A stretch of DNA of 12,746 bases from DASQFY01 sp036397815. Lineage in GTDB: Bacteria; Chloroflexota; Limnocylindria; QHBO01. The DNA lies in NCBI GenBank assembly GCA_036397815.1, contig DASWIE010000098.1:1-12746 (forward strand), written 5' to 3'. Positions within the stretch are counted from its first letter, which is position 1; every line of letters begins with the position of its first letter. The position numbers were made by a program, and so were the translations under genes. Of this stretch, positions 1 to 6,052 are shown piece by piece. The notes beneath the pieces are model-generated. The model made no database searches and was not told where the DNA came from. It was given only the letters and a program-made list of their open reading frames with translations.

Positions 1-413
1 GGCCGATCCTGGCCCAGACGACCGTCCCGATGCTCGACGACGAGTTCGACATCATGCAGCTCGGTCCGCGGATGGGAGCGGTGGCGATCGGACTGCTGCC
101 CCAGGTGCTGGCCCGGATCGCGGCCGGCGACCCGGGTGACCTGCAGCCCACCGAGGGCGTCACCTGGGCCGGCCACTTCGAGGAGGACTACGCGGAGGTC
201 GACTGGTCGCTGTCGGCGCGTCGCATCCACGACCAGGTGCGGGCCTGGGCCTTCACCTTCGGGCTGTCGCCCGCCGTTGGGCCGGTCGCAACGCTTGATG
301 GCAATCGGGTTCGGTTGACGCGCACCAGCCTGGTCGACCCTGGTGGCGAGGCGCGACGAGTCGAGACCGGCGACGGCCCGCTGTGGGTCGTCTCGTGGGA
401 GCCACTTGCCTGA
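1..413 (+). CDS. Methionyl-tRNA formyltransferase-like protein, C-terminal part (5' truncated)
   Basis: The 3' part of a formyltransferase gene; its start lies before the window. The reading frame is open from base 3. It begins with PILAQ, the stretch that in Fmt proteins closes the N-terminal formyl-tetrahydrofolate-binding domain. A linker with LLPQVLARIAAGD follows, and then the start of the C-terminal OB-fold domain, recognised by the block DWSLSARRIHDQVRA. Family members transfer a formyl group from 10-formyl-THF to Met-tRNA(fMet) in the cytoplasm before initiation. The C-terminal domain is short and ends GDGPLWVVSWEPLA, unlike E. coli Fmt, so this may be a divergent Fmt or an Fmt-like paralogue. 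The catalytic N-terminal residues are outside the window and cannot be checked. The gene ends with TGA and converges on the leftward small gene with only 10 bases between their stops. No terminator hairpin is visible there. Confidence 0.8.
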   Translation, partial: PILAQTTVPMLDDEFDIMQLGPRMGAVAIGLLPQVLARIAAGDPGDLQPTEGVTWAGHFEEDYAEVDWSLSARRIHDQVRAWAFTFGLSPAVGPVATLDGNRVRLTRTSLVDPGGEARRVETGDGPLWVVSWEPLA

Positions 414-423
414 TTAAAGCGCG

Positions 424-684
424 TCAAGCGGCGGTGTCGAGCGCCTCCACATACCATCGTCGTCGCCGGCCGTCGAAGACGAGGGAAGCCTGGCCAGCAT
501 CGGTCTCCACCAGGTAGGTGGTCCGCGGGCCTCGGTCGGCGGGGTAGGCAGCGGTCTCGTCGCGGACCGCGTCGAGCGCGGTGACGGTCAGCCGCCGGTC
601 GCCGATCTGAACGCTGGTCGGACGAGCCTGGCGCCGATCCCAGCGCACGCGCGCCTCGACCGGCGAGATCTTCACGAGAGCCAT
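424..684 (-). CDS. DUF6504-like small protein under double LexA control
   Basis: An 86-residue basic, soluble protein with no signal peptide or membrane segment. The N-terminal part (residues 1-35) is rich in Arg and Val. A central segment has TTYLVETDAG (55-64), and the end has RRWYVEALD (75-83). The pattern of a beta-rich core with YxVETD followed by RxWxxE resembles DUF6504 proteins. As I recall, these are small uncharacterised proteins found beside translesion polymerase genes in actinobacteria. That family assignment is tentative, and no biochemical function is known to me. The start is ATG with AAGGAG (697-702) 12 bases upstream, a slightly long spacing. The gene follows dinB on the same strand after 112 bases but has its own TTGACA / TAGCCT promoter with two LexA boxes. 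It is therefore probably part of the DNA-damage response, perhaps as an accessory factor of polymerase IV. The role is inference from context. Confidence 0.72.
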   Translation of the reverse strand: MALVKISPVEARVRWDRRQARPTSVQIGDRRLTVTALDAVRDETAAYPADRGPRTTYLVETDAGQASLVFDGRRRRWYVEALDTAA

Positions 685-730
685 GTTTCTTACCTGCTCC
701 TTCAGTGAGCGTTTGCCCGCACGCTGGACC

Positions 731-742
731 GAACAGGCGTTC
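731..742 (-). promoter_or_regulatory. LexA (SOS) box, downstream operator of the small gene
   Basis: The sequence GAACAGGCGTTC has perfect GAAC/GTTC arms around four bases, the class of box used by LexA of Gram-positive bacteria and relatives. With four following bases (TAAT) it is identical over 16 bases to the box in front of lexA at 2802-2817. It lies just downstream of the predicted -10 (755-760), at about +7 to +18 of the transcript for the gene at 424-684. There it would block early elongation or strengthen repression together with the second box. Confidence 0.85.
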
Positions 743-754
743 TAATCAGGCTCA

Positions 755-783
755 AGGCTACGAACATGCGTTCGGTTTGTCAA
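755..783 (-). promoter_or_regulatory. SigA-type promoter of the DUF6504-like gene
   Basis: Read on the minus strand: a perfect -35 TTGACA (778-783), a 17-base spacer, and -10 TAGCCT (755-760), which keeps the conserved T1, A2 and T6 positions. The start of transcription would be near 748, giving a leader of about 64 bases. The same pair of hexamers, TTGACA and TAGCCT, stands before lexA, which supports both calls. Confidence 0.8.
762..773 (-). promoter_or_regulatory. LexA (SOS) box inside the promoter spacer
   Basis: The sequence GAACATGCGTTC extends to CGAAC...GTTCG arms at 761-774, so the outer five bases pair perfectly. It sits entirely within the 17-base spacer between a TTGACA -35 and a TAGCCT -10. 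This is a classic position for repression by occlusion of RNA polymerase. Its centre is 31 bases from the other box, about three helical turns, so both LexA dimers could bind the same face of the DNA. Confidence 0.87.
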
Positions 784-796
784 GACCGATGTCCGG

Positions 797-2011
797 TCAG
801 GCGCCGGGGTCGCTGCTCGGTGCCTCGGGTCGCTCCCCGAAGTCGGGCCGTCGGCGGTCGCGATGACCGATCAGCCGAGCACGGGTGATCGCCTTCTCAC
901 CGAACCGCTCACGCACCGCGTCGATCGAGCGGCTGATCCGATCCGTCCGGTCCGGCGCATCGAACAGGCTCAGCTGCTGATACTCGGAAAGGTGAATGGC
1001 CGTCAGCCCGATCAGCCGGACCGCGCGCTCCGGGGCCCGCGCCTTGTGCAGCAACGCGACGCCCAGCGCGTAGATTGGCTCGGAGTCGCGTGCCTGGTGG
1101 TCGAGCGGTGCCTGGCGGGTGATGGTGTCGAAGCCCTCGTAGCGCAGCTTGAGCTGCACCGCCCCGGCGGCCATGCCGTGATGTCGCAGTCGCGTCGCGA
1201 CCGACTCGGCCAGGTCGAGCAGCGTCGCCTCAAGGCGAGCGGAATCGGTGACGTCGTGGTTGAAGGTCAGCTCATGACCGATGCTCTTCGGCGCCTGGCT
1301 GGGCACGACGCGCGAGGGGTCGATGCCCCTGGCGCGCCGCGCCAGATCGATGCCATGCGTGCCGAAGCGGCGTCGCAGCGTGGACTCCGAGAGCGCGGCC
1401 AGCTGCCCGATGGTGGTCACCCCGTAGTCGGCCAGCGCCTGGCGTGACTGCGGCCCGACGCCCCACAGCCGGCTGACGGGAAGTGGCGCGAGGAAGGCCG
1501 CCTCCTCCCCGGGCCGCACGACCACCAGCGCGTCGGGCTTGCGCAGGTCCGAAGCGACCTTCGCGCACAGCTTGTTGGTGGCGACGCCGAGGCTGACGAC
1601 CAGGCCGACCTCGTCCAGCACCCGATGCTTGATGCGGCGCGCGATCGCCTCGCCGCTGCCGAAGGCGGCCAGGCTGCCGCTCACGTCCATGAACGCTTCG
1701 TCCAGGCTGATGGGCTCGACCAGCGGCGTGAAGCTGGCGAAGATCTTCATCACCTGGGCACTCAGCTCGCGGTAGCGGTCGAAACGGCCCGGCAGGAAGA
1801 CTCCAGTAGGGCACAGCCTTGCCGCAGTGCGCAGCGGCATGGCGGAATGGACGCCGAAGCGTCGCGCCTCGTACGAGGCCGCGCTCACCACGCCGCGGGC
1901 GCCGGGGTCCCCGCCGACGATCACCGGCTTGCCGCGAAGGGAAGGATCGTCGAGCACCTCGACGCTGGCGTAGAAGGCGTCCAGGTCGCCGTGCAGGATG
2001 GTGCGGCTCAT
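797..2011 (-). CDS. dinB: DNA polymerase IV (Y-family translesion polymerase)
   Basis: A 404-residue Y-family polymerase that copies past damaged bases in the cytoplasm during the SOS response. The N-terminal block HGDLDAFYASVE (7-18) carries the first metal-binding Asp (D9) and a Tyr steric gate (Y14). SLDEAF (102-107) gives the other catalytic acids, D104 and E105. The helix-hairpin-helix region is around RLWGVGPQSRQAL (181-193), and the little-finger domain follows from about residue 240. QLSLF (346-350) is a good sliding-clamp-binding motif, placed before the final conserved segment with RERFGEKAITRA. All catalytic residues are present, so the enzyme should be active. The ATG start gives the usual short N-terminus (MSRTILHGDLD); the Shine-Dalgarno is weak. 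It lies 84 bases downstream of lexA on the same strand. I see no LexA box or promoter in that gap, so it is probably co-transcribed with lexA and induced with it. Confidence 0.96.
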   Translation of the reverse strand: MSRTILHGDLDAFYASVEVLDDPSLRGKPVIVGGDPGARGVVSAASYEARRFGVHSAMPLRTAARLCPTGVFLPGRFDRYRELSAQVMKIFASFTPLVEPISLDEAFMDVSGSLAAFGSGEAIARRIKHRVLDEVGLVVSLGVATNKLCAKVASDLRKPDALVVVRPGEEAAFLAPLPVSRLWGVGPQSRQALADYGVTTIGQLAALSESTLRRRFGTHGIDLARRARGIDPSRVVPSQAPKSIGHELTFNHDVTDSARLEATLLDLAESVATRLRHHGMAAGAVQLKLRYEGFDTITRQAPLDHQARDSEPIYALGVALLHKARAPERAVRLIGLTAIHLSEYQQLSLFDAPDRTDRISRSIDAVRERFGEKAITRARLIGHRDRRRPDFGERPEAPSSDPGA

Positions 2012-2068
2012 GGCCGATTCAGCTGCTGGACGGTAAGGGCTGCGGGGGCATCGGTCCCACCAGCGTAC

Positions 2069-2088
2069 GCGGCGGCTCGGGCCGCCGC
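2069..2088 (-). other. GC-rich hairpin between lexA and dinB
   Basis: An 8-bp perfect stem (GCGGCGGC with GCCGCCGC) around a 4-base loop starts 7 bases after the lexA stop codon on the transcribed strand. No T-tract follows, so it is not a convincing terminator. It could lower dinB expression relative to lexA, or protect the upstream message end after processing. A chance hairpin is possible at this GC content. Confidence 0.45.
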
Positions 2089-2095
2089 CATCGGT

Positions 2096-2785
2096 CTAGG
2101 TCAGGCGGCGGATCACCCCGACCACCTTCCCCTGGACCTGGATCTCGGAGGCGTAGATCGGCTCCATCTCGGCATTGGCGGGTTGCAGCCGGATGCGATC
2201 CTTCTCACGGTAGAAGCGCTTGAGGGTGACGCCGTTGTCCTCGAGCAGGGCGACCACGATGTCGCCGTCGTGCGCGGTCGCCTGCGGCTGCACGATCACG
2301 TAGTCGCCGTCGTCGATCAGCGCGTCGATCATGCTCTTGCCGCGCACCCGCAGGACGTAGGAGTCGTCGCGGGCCTGGAGCGAGCGAGGCACCTCCAGTG
2401 ACTCCGCGCCATCCTCGTACGCCTCGATCGGCTGGCCCGCTGCGATCTCGCCGAGGACCGGCAGCGAGAGCGCGTCGCGTTCCAGCGGCATGCGGAAGGG
2501 GGTCACCCGACTCAGGCTGCGCGGCAGGGCCTCGCGCCGGACGGCACCCGAGCCCAGCTCATTCTCGCCGCGACCGGTGAGCCGCAGGGCGCGCGAGGAG
2601 TGCTGTCCACGCTCGAGCAGGCCCTCCCGCTCGAGCGCGAGGAGGTGGTGATGGACGGCCGAGGTCGAGGCGAGGCCGACGGTCTCGGCGATCTCGCGAA
2701 CCGACGGCGGGTAACCCCGGTCCGCCACCGTGCGGGCGATGCACTCGAGGATCTTCTGCTTGCGCTCGGCGTCGTGCCTGGTCAT
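2096..2785 (-). CDS. lexA: LexA repressor / S24-family autoprotease
   Basis: A 229-residue SOS repressor. The N-terminal winged-helix domain includes GYPPSVREIAETVGLAS (24-40) and a recognition region with TSAVHHHLLALEREG (41-55). After a longish linker (about 70-105) comes the S24 peptidase domain. Its self-cleavage site is A116-G117 in GEIAAGQP, the nucleophile is S151 in GKSM, and the general base is K189 in TLKR. All three are intact, so RecA-stimulated self-cleavage is expected. It binds GAAC-N4-GTTC boxes; one lies in its own promoter (autoregulation) and two lie before the small gene at 424-684. The ATG start matches the usual LexA N-terminus. The -10 element ends only 7 bases before the ATG, so the message is probably leaderless. 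It heads a leftward unit with dinB and diverges from the DUF1232 gene. Confidence 0.97.
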   Translation of the reverse strand: MTRHDAERKQKILECIARTVADRGYPPSVREIAETVGLASTSAVHHHLLALEREGLLERGQHSSRALRLTGRGENELGSGAVRREALPRSLSRVTPFRMPLERDALSLPVLGEIAAGQPIEAYEDGAESLEVPRSLQARDDSYVLRVRGKSMIDALIDDGDYVIVQPQATAHDGDIVVALLEDNGVTLKRFYREKDRIRLQPANAEMEPIYASEIQVQGKVVGVIRRLT

Positions 2786-2792
2786 CGACCGC

Positions 2793-2822
2793 AGGCTAGC
2801 AGAACAGGCGTTCTAATGTCAA
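2793..2822 (-). promoter_or_regulatory. lexA promoter, leaderless architecture
   Basis: On the minus strand: -35 TTGACA (2817-2822, perfect), an 18-base spacer and -10 TAGCCT (2793-2798). The lexA ATG begins at 2785, leaving 7 bases after the -10. Transcription should therefore begin at or within a base of the start codon. A LexA box fills most of the spacer. Confidence 0.82.
2802..2813 (-). promoter_or_regulatory. LexA (SOS) box in the lexA promoter
   Basis: GAACAGGCGTTC, flanked by A and T so that the palindrome arms extend to AGAAC/GTTCT. It lies between the -35 and -10 of lexA, as expected for negative autoregulation. The divergent DUF1232 promoter starts about 30 bases away, so LexA bound here might also affect it. 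That effect is inference. Confidence 0.88.
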
Positions 2823-2845
2823 CCGATGCCCGCGGGCAGCTCTGC

Positions 2846-2851
2846 TATCAT
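2846..2851 (+). promoter_or_regulatory. Extended -10 element for the DUF1232-rplI unit
   Basis: TATCAT preceded by TG and one base (TGCTATCAT, 2843-2851) forms an extended -10. No good -35 is seen, which extended -10 promoters can tolerate. The predicted start near 2858 leaves a 20-base leader before the ATG at 2878. Confidence 0.55.
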
Positions 2852-2877
2852 CGCCACCCACCCAGCAGAGACGGAGC

Positions 2878-3369
2878 ATGAGCGCGAACCTGTCCGGCCG
2901 ATGGCGCTACCTGCGCCTCGCCCGCCTCGTCTGGAAGCTTCCCACCTACGCCCGCATCGTCTGGGGCCTCGTCCGCGACCCCCGCACGCCACTGCCGCTG
3001 AAGGGTCTGCTGGTCGCGGGACTGACCTACGTGGTCGTCCCCATCGACCTGATCCCTGATGCCATCCCGATCCTGGGACAGGCCGACGACCTGACCGTCC
3101 TGCTGCTGGTACTGGACCTGTTCATCGCCAACGCGCCGGCCGACGTCCGGGCCGAGCACTCCGAGCGGGCGCACAACGGCACCGCAGACCTGGACCGTGA
3201 TCTCGCCCGCCTGCGGGGGCTGCTCGGCTCGCGCTATGACGAGATTCGCGACCGACTGCCGGCTCTGCTGGAGCGCTACGGCGACCTGCGAGACACGCGG
3301 TTCGTCAAGCGCGCGCTGAGCGACTGGCGCACACGCCGACTCCAGGGAGAGAAATCGAAACCGGCATGA
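2878..3369 (+). CDS. DUF1232 (YkvA-like) membrane-associated protein
   Basis: A 163-residue protein. Residues 1-40 are basic and amphipathic, and about 40-85 form the DUF1232 core. That core has the hallmark PIDLIPDAIPILGQADD (55-71) inside a hydrophobic stretch that runs on through LTVLLLVLDLFI, probably one or two membrane-spanning or membrane-embedded helices. The remaining 75 residues are charged and helical, rich in Arg, Asp and Leu, and probably cytoplasmic. The function of the family is not established, so none is assigned. The ATG start has GGAG only one base before it, so initiation may use a more upstream purine run or be weak. The stop codon overlaps the rplI start in an ATGA junction, which implies translational coupling with ribosomal protein L9. 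This is unusual, because rplI commonly follows rpsF, ssb and rpsR. Confidence 0.85.
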   Translation: MSANLSGRWRYLRLARLVWKLPTYARIVWGLVRDPRTPLPLKGLLVAGLTYVVVPIDLIPDAIPILGQADDLTVLLLVLDLFIANAPADVRAEHSERAHNGTADLDRDLARLRGLLGSRYDEIRDRLPALLERYGDLRDTRFVKRALSDWRTRRLQGEKSKPA

Positions 3370-3809
3370 AGGTGATCCTCAAGCACGATGTGAAGGGGCT
3401 GGGTCGCGAGGGTGACGTCCGGGAGGTCAAGGACGGCTACGCCCGCAACTTCCTGTTGCCGACCGGCAAGGCGATGATCGCCGACGCCGGGGCACTGAAG
3501 AACTGGGAGCGACATCGCACCGAGCGCGAGGAGCGAGATCGGTCCGAGCGCGAGGCCGCCGAGGCCACTGCCGAGCGGCTCCGCGAGCTGAAGCTGGAGA
3601 TCGCGGTGAAGGCCGGCGAGAAGAGCCGCCTCTTCGGGTCGGTTACCAACCGCGAGATCGCCGAGCTGATCGCCAAGGAGGGGATCGAGATCGACCGTCA
3701 CGCGATCCATCTGCGCGAGCCGATCAAGACCCTCGGCGAGTTCAAGGCAGACGTGCACGTGATGGCCGGCGTCGACGCGCAGGTATCGGTCACCGTCATT
3801 TCGGCCTGA
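3366..3809 (+). CDS. rplI: 50S ribosomal protein L9 (bL9)
   Basis: A 147-residue L9 of normal length. The N-terminal rRNA-binding domain (1-47) contains the family signature from GREGDVREVKDGY through ARNFLLPTGKA (13-36). A long charged helix (about 45-78, rich in Glu and Arg) connects to the C-terminal domain (about 80-147), with GEKSRLFGSVTNREIAE (84-100). L9 binds 23S rRNA near the L1 stalk and helps maintain reading frame. The ATG overlaps the stop of the DUF1232 gene (ATGA), so reinitiation probably drives its translation; I see no separate promoter. dnaB lies downstream, as in many bacteria, but here a small NTF2-like gene separates the two. Confidence 0.97.
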   Translation: MKVILKHDVKGLGREGDVREVKDGYARNFLLPTGKAMIADAGALKNWERHRTEREERDRSEREAAEATAERLRELKLEIAVKAGEKSRLFGSVTNREIAELIAKEGIEIDRHAIHLREPIKTLGEFKADVHVMAGVDAQVSVTVISA

Positions 3810-3873
3810 GCGACCGCCGCCGCTGAGCCCCCGTCGCGCACGAACCTGTCAGATGCCGTAACCAGTCGCGTTA

Positions 3874-3889
3874 GACGTCTCGAGACGTC
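3874..3889. repeat. 16-bp perfect palindrome between rplI and the NTF2-like gene
   Basis: GACGTCTCGAGACGTC reads identically on both strands. It could be an operator for a dimeric regulator of the downstream gene, or a 6-bp hairpin with a TCGA loop after rplI. No T-tract follows. It lies 91 bases before the GTG start at 3981. A nine-base sequence, ACCAGTCGC, flanks it as a direct repeat at 3861-3869 and 3954-3962. Confidence 0.5.
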
Positions 3890-3980
3890 GCAAGTCGCCG
3901 ATTCCACGCTCAGGCGGGCGGCCTGCCGCGTCTTCCAGCCACTTAACGCTGCCACCAGTCGCATATGACAGGATGAGCCG

Positions 3981-4382
3981 GTGACCGAGACGACCGATGC
4001 TGCGCGGCGCTGGGCGGAGACCTGGAAACGCGCCTGGGAGGCGCAGGACACCGAGGCCATCGTTGAGCTCTACCACCCCGACGTGGTCTTCTCGACCCAG
4101 CCGTTCCGGGAGCCCTACCTGCGGCGCGCAGGCGTGCGCGAGTACGTGAGCCAGGCCTTCTCCGAGGAAGAAGAGGTGCGGGTCTGGCTGGGCGGGCCGG
4201 TCGTCGGTGCCGATCGGGCGGCGATCGAGTGGTGGGCGGCGCTGCGCGAGAACGGCGTCGAGATCACGCTGGCGGGGACATCGGTCCTTCGCTTCGATGC
4301 GGACGGTCTGGTGGTGGAGCAGCGCGACGCGTGGAACCAGGCCGAGGGCCGGCGGGAACCGCCGGAGGGTTGGGGCCGCTAA
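3981..4382 (+). CDS. NTF2/SnoaL-like small protein
   Basis: A 133-residue protein with the cone-shaped alpha+beta barrel signature of the NTF2/SnoaL superfamily. An N-terminal helix has ARRWAETWKRAWEAQD (8-23), followed by the family-typical IVELYHPDVVFSTQPF (27-42). Next come a helix with GVREYVSQAF (51-60) and closing beta strands with AAIEWWAAL (80-88), GTSVLRFDADGLVVEQRDAWNQ (99-120). Members range from ketosteroid-isomerase-like enzymes to plain ligand-binding proteins; the catalytic pair cannot be assigned here, so no reaction is claimed. The start is GTG with AGGA (3970-3973) seven bases upstream, the only well-placed start. It sits between rplI and dnaB with 171 and 219 bases on either side and is probably its own unit. 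A palindrome at 3874-3889 may regulate it. Confidence 0.85.
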   Translation: MTETTDAARRWAETWKRAWEAQDTEAIVELYHPDVVFSTQPFREPYLRRAGVREYVSQAFSEEEEVRVWLGGPVVGADRAAIEWWAALRENGVEITLAGTSVLRFDADGLVVEQRDAWNQAEGRREPPEGWGR

Positions 4383-4494
4383 GCCGGCTGCAGCCGATTT
4401 GGTCGTTCGCCGACCGGCCGGACGTGACGCGCAAGCTGTCACGAGGCGGCCCGATCATCGGTCCATGGCTGGGGCCGCGACGCACCCGGATCGG

Positions 4495-4542
4495 TTATCC
4501 ACAAGGTTCGCCATTCTCCACACGGAGGACCACTTTTCCACG
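4495..4542 (+). promoter_or_regulatory. Array of three DnaA boxes upstream of dnaB
   Basis: A perfect consensus box TTATCCACA (4495-4503) is followed in the same orientation by TTCTCCACA (4514-4522, one mismatch) and TTTTCCACG (4534-4542, two mismatches). The steps are 19 and 20 bases, close to two helical turns, so DnaA could line up along one face. A 12-bp palindrome, GCAGGGCCCTGC, follows at 4544-4555. No AT-rich unwinding stretch and no dnaA/dnaN gene is present, so DnaA regulation of dnaB or DnaA titration is more likely than a full origin. Confidence 0.7.
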
Positions 4543-4601
4543 GGCAGGGCCCTGCTTCGGGCTGGTCGCCACCGTCGCTCGACGCCACTCTTGGCACCGA
4601 C

Positions 4602-5948
4602 ATGAGCATGGACAAGCTGGCACCCCAGGCGGTCGAGGCGGAGCAGAGCGTCCTCGGCTCGATCCTGATCGACCCCGAGGCGATCCTGAAGGTCGCCGAC
4701 TTCCTGCGTCCCGCCGACTTCTACCGGCAGCAGCACGCCGATATCTACGAGGCGATGCTCGGCCTCCACGGGCAGCGCGAGCCGATCGACCTGGTTACGC
4801 TCGCCGACGAGCTGGCGAGGCGCGAGCGGCTGGAGCCGGTCGGCGGCCCGGCGTACCTGGCCTCGCTCATGAACGCAGTCCCCACGGCGGTCCACGTCGA
4901 GCAATACGGCCGGATCGTGGAACGGAAGTCGGTGCTCCGGAACCTGATCTCGGCCGCTGGCAAGATCGCCGCGGTTGGGTACGAGGAGGCCAATGACGCC
5001 GAGGTCGCCATCGATCGGGCGGAGGGCATCCTGTTCGAGATCAGCCAGCACCGCACGGTGGGTGGCTTCGAGTCGCTCGCCACGCTGCTCGGCCAGGCCT
5101 ACGACCGGCTGGAGTACCTCCACGAGCACCGCGGCCAGATCCTGGGCATCCCGTCGGGGCTCTCGCAGCTGGATACCCTGCTCGGCGGCTTCCAGCCGTC
5201 GGACCTGATCATCATCGCCGCCCGCCCGAGCATCGGAAAGACGAGCCTGGCGCTCAACATTGCGCAGCACGCTGCGGTTCGCGAGACGAAGAAGGTGGGG
5301 GTCTTCTCGCTCGAGATGAGCAAGGAGCAGCTCGCCCTGCGGCTCCTCTCGGCTGAGTCGGGCATCAACCCGCGGCCGCTGCAGACCGGGTTCGTCGACG
5401 AAACCGACTGGTCGAAGATCGCGCAGGTCATGAACGAGATGCACGGTGCGCCGATGTGGATCGACGACTCCCCGGTGCTCACCGTCATGGAGCTCCGCAC
5501 CAAGGCGCGCCGGCTGGAGGCGGAGCAGCGAGGGCTCGACCTGGTGATCGTCGACTACCTGCAGCTCATGCAGGGCTCGTCGCAGCAGAAGGAGCCCAAC
5601 CGGGTCCAGGAGGTGAGCGAGATCAGCCGCGGCCTCAAGCAGCTCGCCCGCGAGCTGAAGGTGCCGGTCATCGCGCTGTCGCAGCTGTCGCGTGGGGTCG
5701 AACAGCGCGGCAGCGCGGAGCCGCGCCTCTCGGATCTCAGGGAATCAGGTTCGATTGAGCAGGATTCGGACGTCGTGATCTTCCTTTATCGCGACGGCGA
5801 GCAGAACCCGGACAGCGAGGTCGAGCTCATCAAGGCCAAGATCGCCAAGCACCGCAACGGGCCGATCGGTGAGGTGCCGCTCCAGTTCCGGAAGTCGAAC
5901 ACCCGCTTCTACACGATGTCCGCGCGAGAGGAGGTCGCCGCCTACTAA
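4602..5948 (+). CDS. dnaB: Replicative DNA helicase DnaB
   Basis: A 448-residue hexameric 5'-3' helicase that unwinds DNA at the replication fork and contacts primase. The N-terminal domain (about 8-110) starts with PQAVEAEQSVLGSILID. A linker helix region (about 150-180) follows, then the RecA-like ATPase domain. Its Walker A is ARPSIGKT (207-214), the catalytic Glu is in SLEMS (E238), and Walker B is LVIVDYLQLM (314-323, D318). The loop VIALSQLSRGVEQR (356-369) is typical of the family, and KHRNGP (417-422) probably supplies the arginine finger. Length is normal and there is no intein, although this gene is a common intein host. The ATG at 4602 is chosen; a second ATG lies two codons later, and neither has a strong Shine-Dalgarno. 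DnaA boxes lie 60-107 bases upstream, suggesting a link between initiator level and helicase supply. Confidence 0.97.
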   Translation: MSMDKLAPQAVEAEQSVLGSILIDPEAILKVADFLRPADFYRQQHADIYEAMLGLHGQREPIDLVTLADELARRERLEPVGGPAYLASLMNAVPTAVHVEQYGRIVERKSVLRNLISAAGKIAAVGYEEANDAEVAIDRAEGILFEISQHRTVGGFESLATLLGQAYDRLEYLHEHRGQILGIPSGLSQLDTLLGGFQPSDLIIIAARPSIGKTSLALNIAQHAAVRETKKVGVFSLEMSKEQLALRLLSAESGINPRPLQTGFVDETDWSKIAQVMNEMHGAPMWIDDSPVLTVMELRTKARRLEAEQRGLDLVIVDYLQLMQGSSQQKEPNRVQEVSEISRGLKQLARELKVPVIALSQLSRGVEQRGSAEPRLSDLRESGSIEQDSDVVIFLYRDGEQNPDSEVELIKAKIAKHRNGPIGEVPLQFRKSNTRFYTMSAREEVAAY

Positions 5949-5990
5949 CCCAAGTTAAGGAAACCGCTATGCAGCCCGCAGACCCGCGTG

Positions 5991-5996
5991 TATAGT
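5991..5996 (+). promoter_or_regulatory. Possible -10 element of the zinc-ribbon gene
   Basis: TATAGT, preceded directly by TG, is the best -10 match between dnaB and the zinc-ribbon gene; no matching -35 was found. A start near 6003 would give a leader of about 135 bases, which contains a long-range helix (6053-6120). Confidence 0.4.
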
Positions 5997-6052
5997 CCGG
6001 CGTTGAACGTTCCGGGCCTCATGCTCGACCCGAGTCCGACCGATCCGGCACC

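Noticed and set aside
1625..2401. Long plus-strand ORF across dinB and lexA (258 codons)
   Set aside because: It is antisense to two clearly conserved genes, has a His/Ala/Gly/Asp-rich composition typical of GC-rich shadow frames, and matches no family I recognise. The same holds for other long antisense frames such as 4455-5444, 7961-8914 and 9893-11140.
4383..4601. A complete chromosomal origin (oriC) upstream of dnaB
   Set aside because: Only three boxes, two of them degenerate, no AT-rich unwinding element, and no dnaA, dnaN or rpmH nearby. The DnaA-box array itself is kept as a finding.
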